Assembly: GCA_021202495.1 (NCBI GenBank)
Contig: JAJQCX010000198.1
Location: forward strand, 1 to 13,093
Reading direction: 5' to 3'
From: Clostridia bacterium
Lineage (GTDB): Bacteria > Bacillota > Clostridia > UMGS1883
Length of the DNA stretch: 13,093 nucleotides
Part shown: positions 13,093 to 13,093 of the stretch, in pieces
Layout: every line of letters starts with the position of its first letter
Numbering within the stretch: the stretch's first letter is position 1
The notes under the pieces: model-generated
The model's database searches: none
Seen by the model: only the letters and a program-made list of their open reading frames with translations
Told to the model about the DNA's origin: nothing
Made by a program: the position numbers and the translations under genes

Positions 13093-13093
13093 G

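Noticed and set aside
13045..13093. Plus-strand gene start MKGIIKNDF at the right edge
   Set aside because: Only 16 codons are visible, no Shine-Dalgarno sequence lies before the ATG, and a minus-strand frame competes for the same bases; not enough support for a gene call.

Overview
The window reads as chromosomal DNA of an anaerobic, endospore-forming Firmicute, most likely a gut- or rumen-associated member of the Clostridia. The reasons are the sporulation pair yabP-yabQ, AGGAGG-type ribosome binding sites, a Gram-positive LexA box (GAAC-N4-GTTC), sporulation-type sigma promoter matches and a cytoplasmic GH127 plant-glycan enzyme. No rRNA, tRNA, CRISPR array, transposase or phage gene was seen.

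Layout. Almost everything is on the minus strand, so it is transcribed from right to left. Positions 1-707 hold yabQ (cut by the window edge) and yabP. Positions 805-5717 hold the nucleotide excision repair genes uvrA and uvrB, transcribed uvrB then uvrA from a consensus vegetative promoter with a LexA operator at the start site. A 107-bp imperfect palindrome fills the uvrB-uvrA gap. Positions 5858-6389 hold a two-gene module (DUF4160 then DUF2442) with its own promoter, operator-like palindromes and terminator. Positions 6593-8527 hold a single-gene unit for a GH127 beta-L-arabinofuranosidase. The only convincing plus-strand gene, 8755-9576, codes for a 273-residue protein with 15 cysteines that I do not recognise with certainty. 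A late-sporulation-type promoter match lies upstream of it. It converges on yjbR-tyrS (9634-11240). Upstream of these lie nitroreductase, ridA and a TetR-family regulator (11328-12894), probably one operon. The last 200 bases hold at most the end of another minus-strand reading frame.

How the parts work together. UvrB and UvrA are two thirds of the UvrABC repair machine (uvrC is not here) and are wired to the SOS response. YabP and YabQ act in the mother cell during sporulation. Their candidate sigma-E promoter overlaps the upstream arm of the uvrA terminator, so that uvrA messages should stop while a sporulation transcript lacking that arm should escape. Nitroreductase, RidA and the TetR regulator look like a small stress or detoxification operon. 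It may read through into tyrS and yjbR, because no terminator separates them, although tyrS has its own -10 and lacks a T-box leader.

Most interesting points: the overlapping terminator/sigma-E promoter upstream of yabP, the uvrB-uvrA palindrome, the DUF4160/DUF2442 module with operator-like palindromes, and the cysteine-rich plus-strand gene as a candidate spore-coat component. I found no convincing large undescribed system; the best candidates for something undescribed are the last two. All family assignments come from recognition of motifs in the translated sequence, without any database search.
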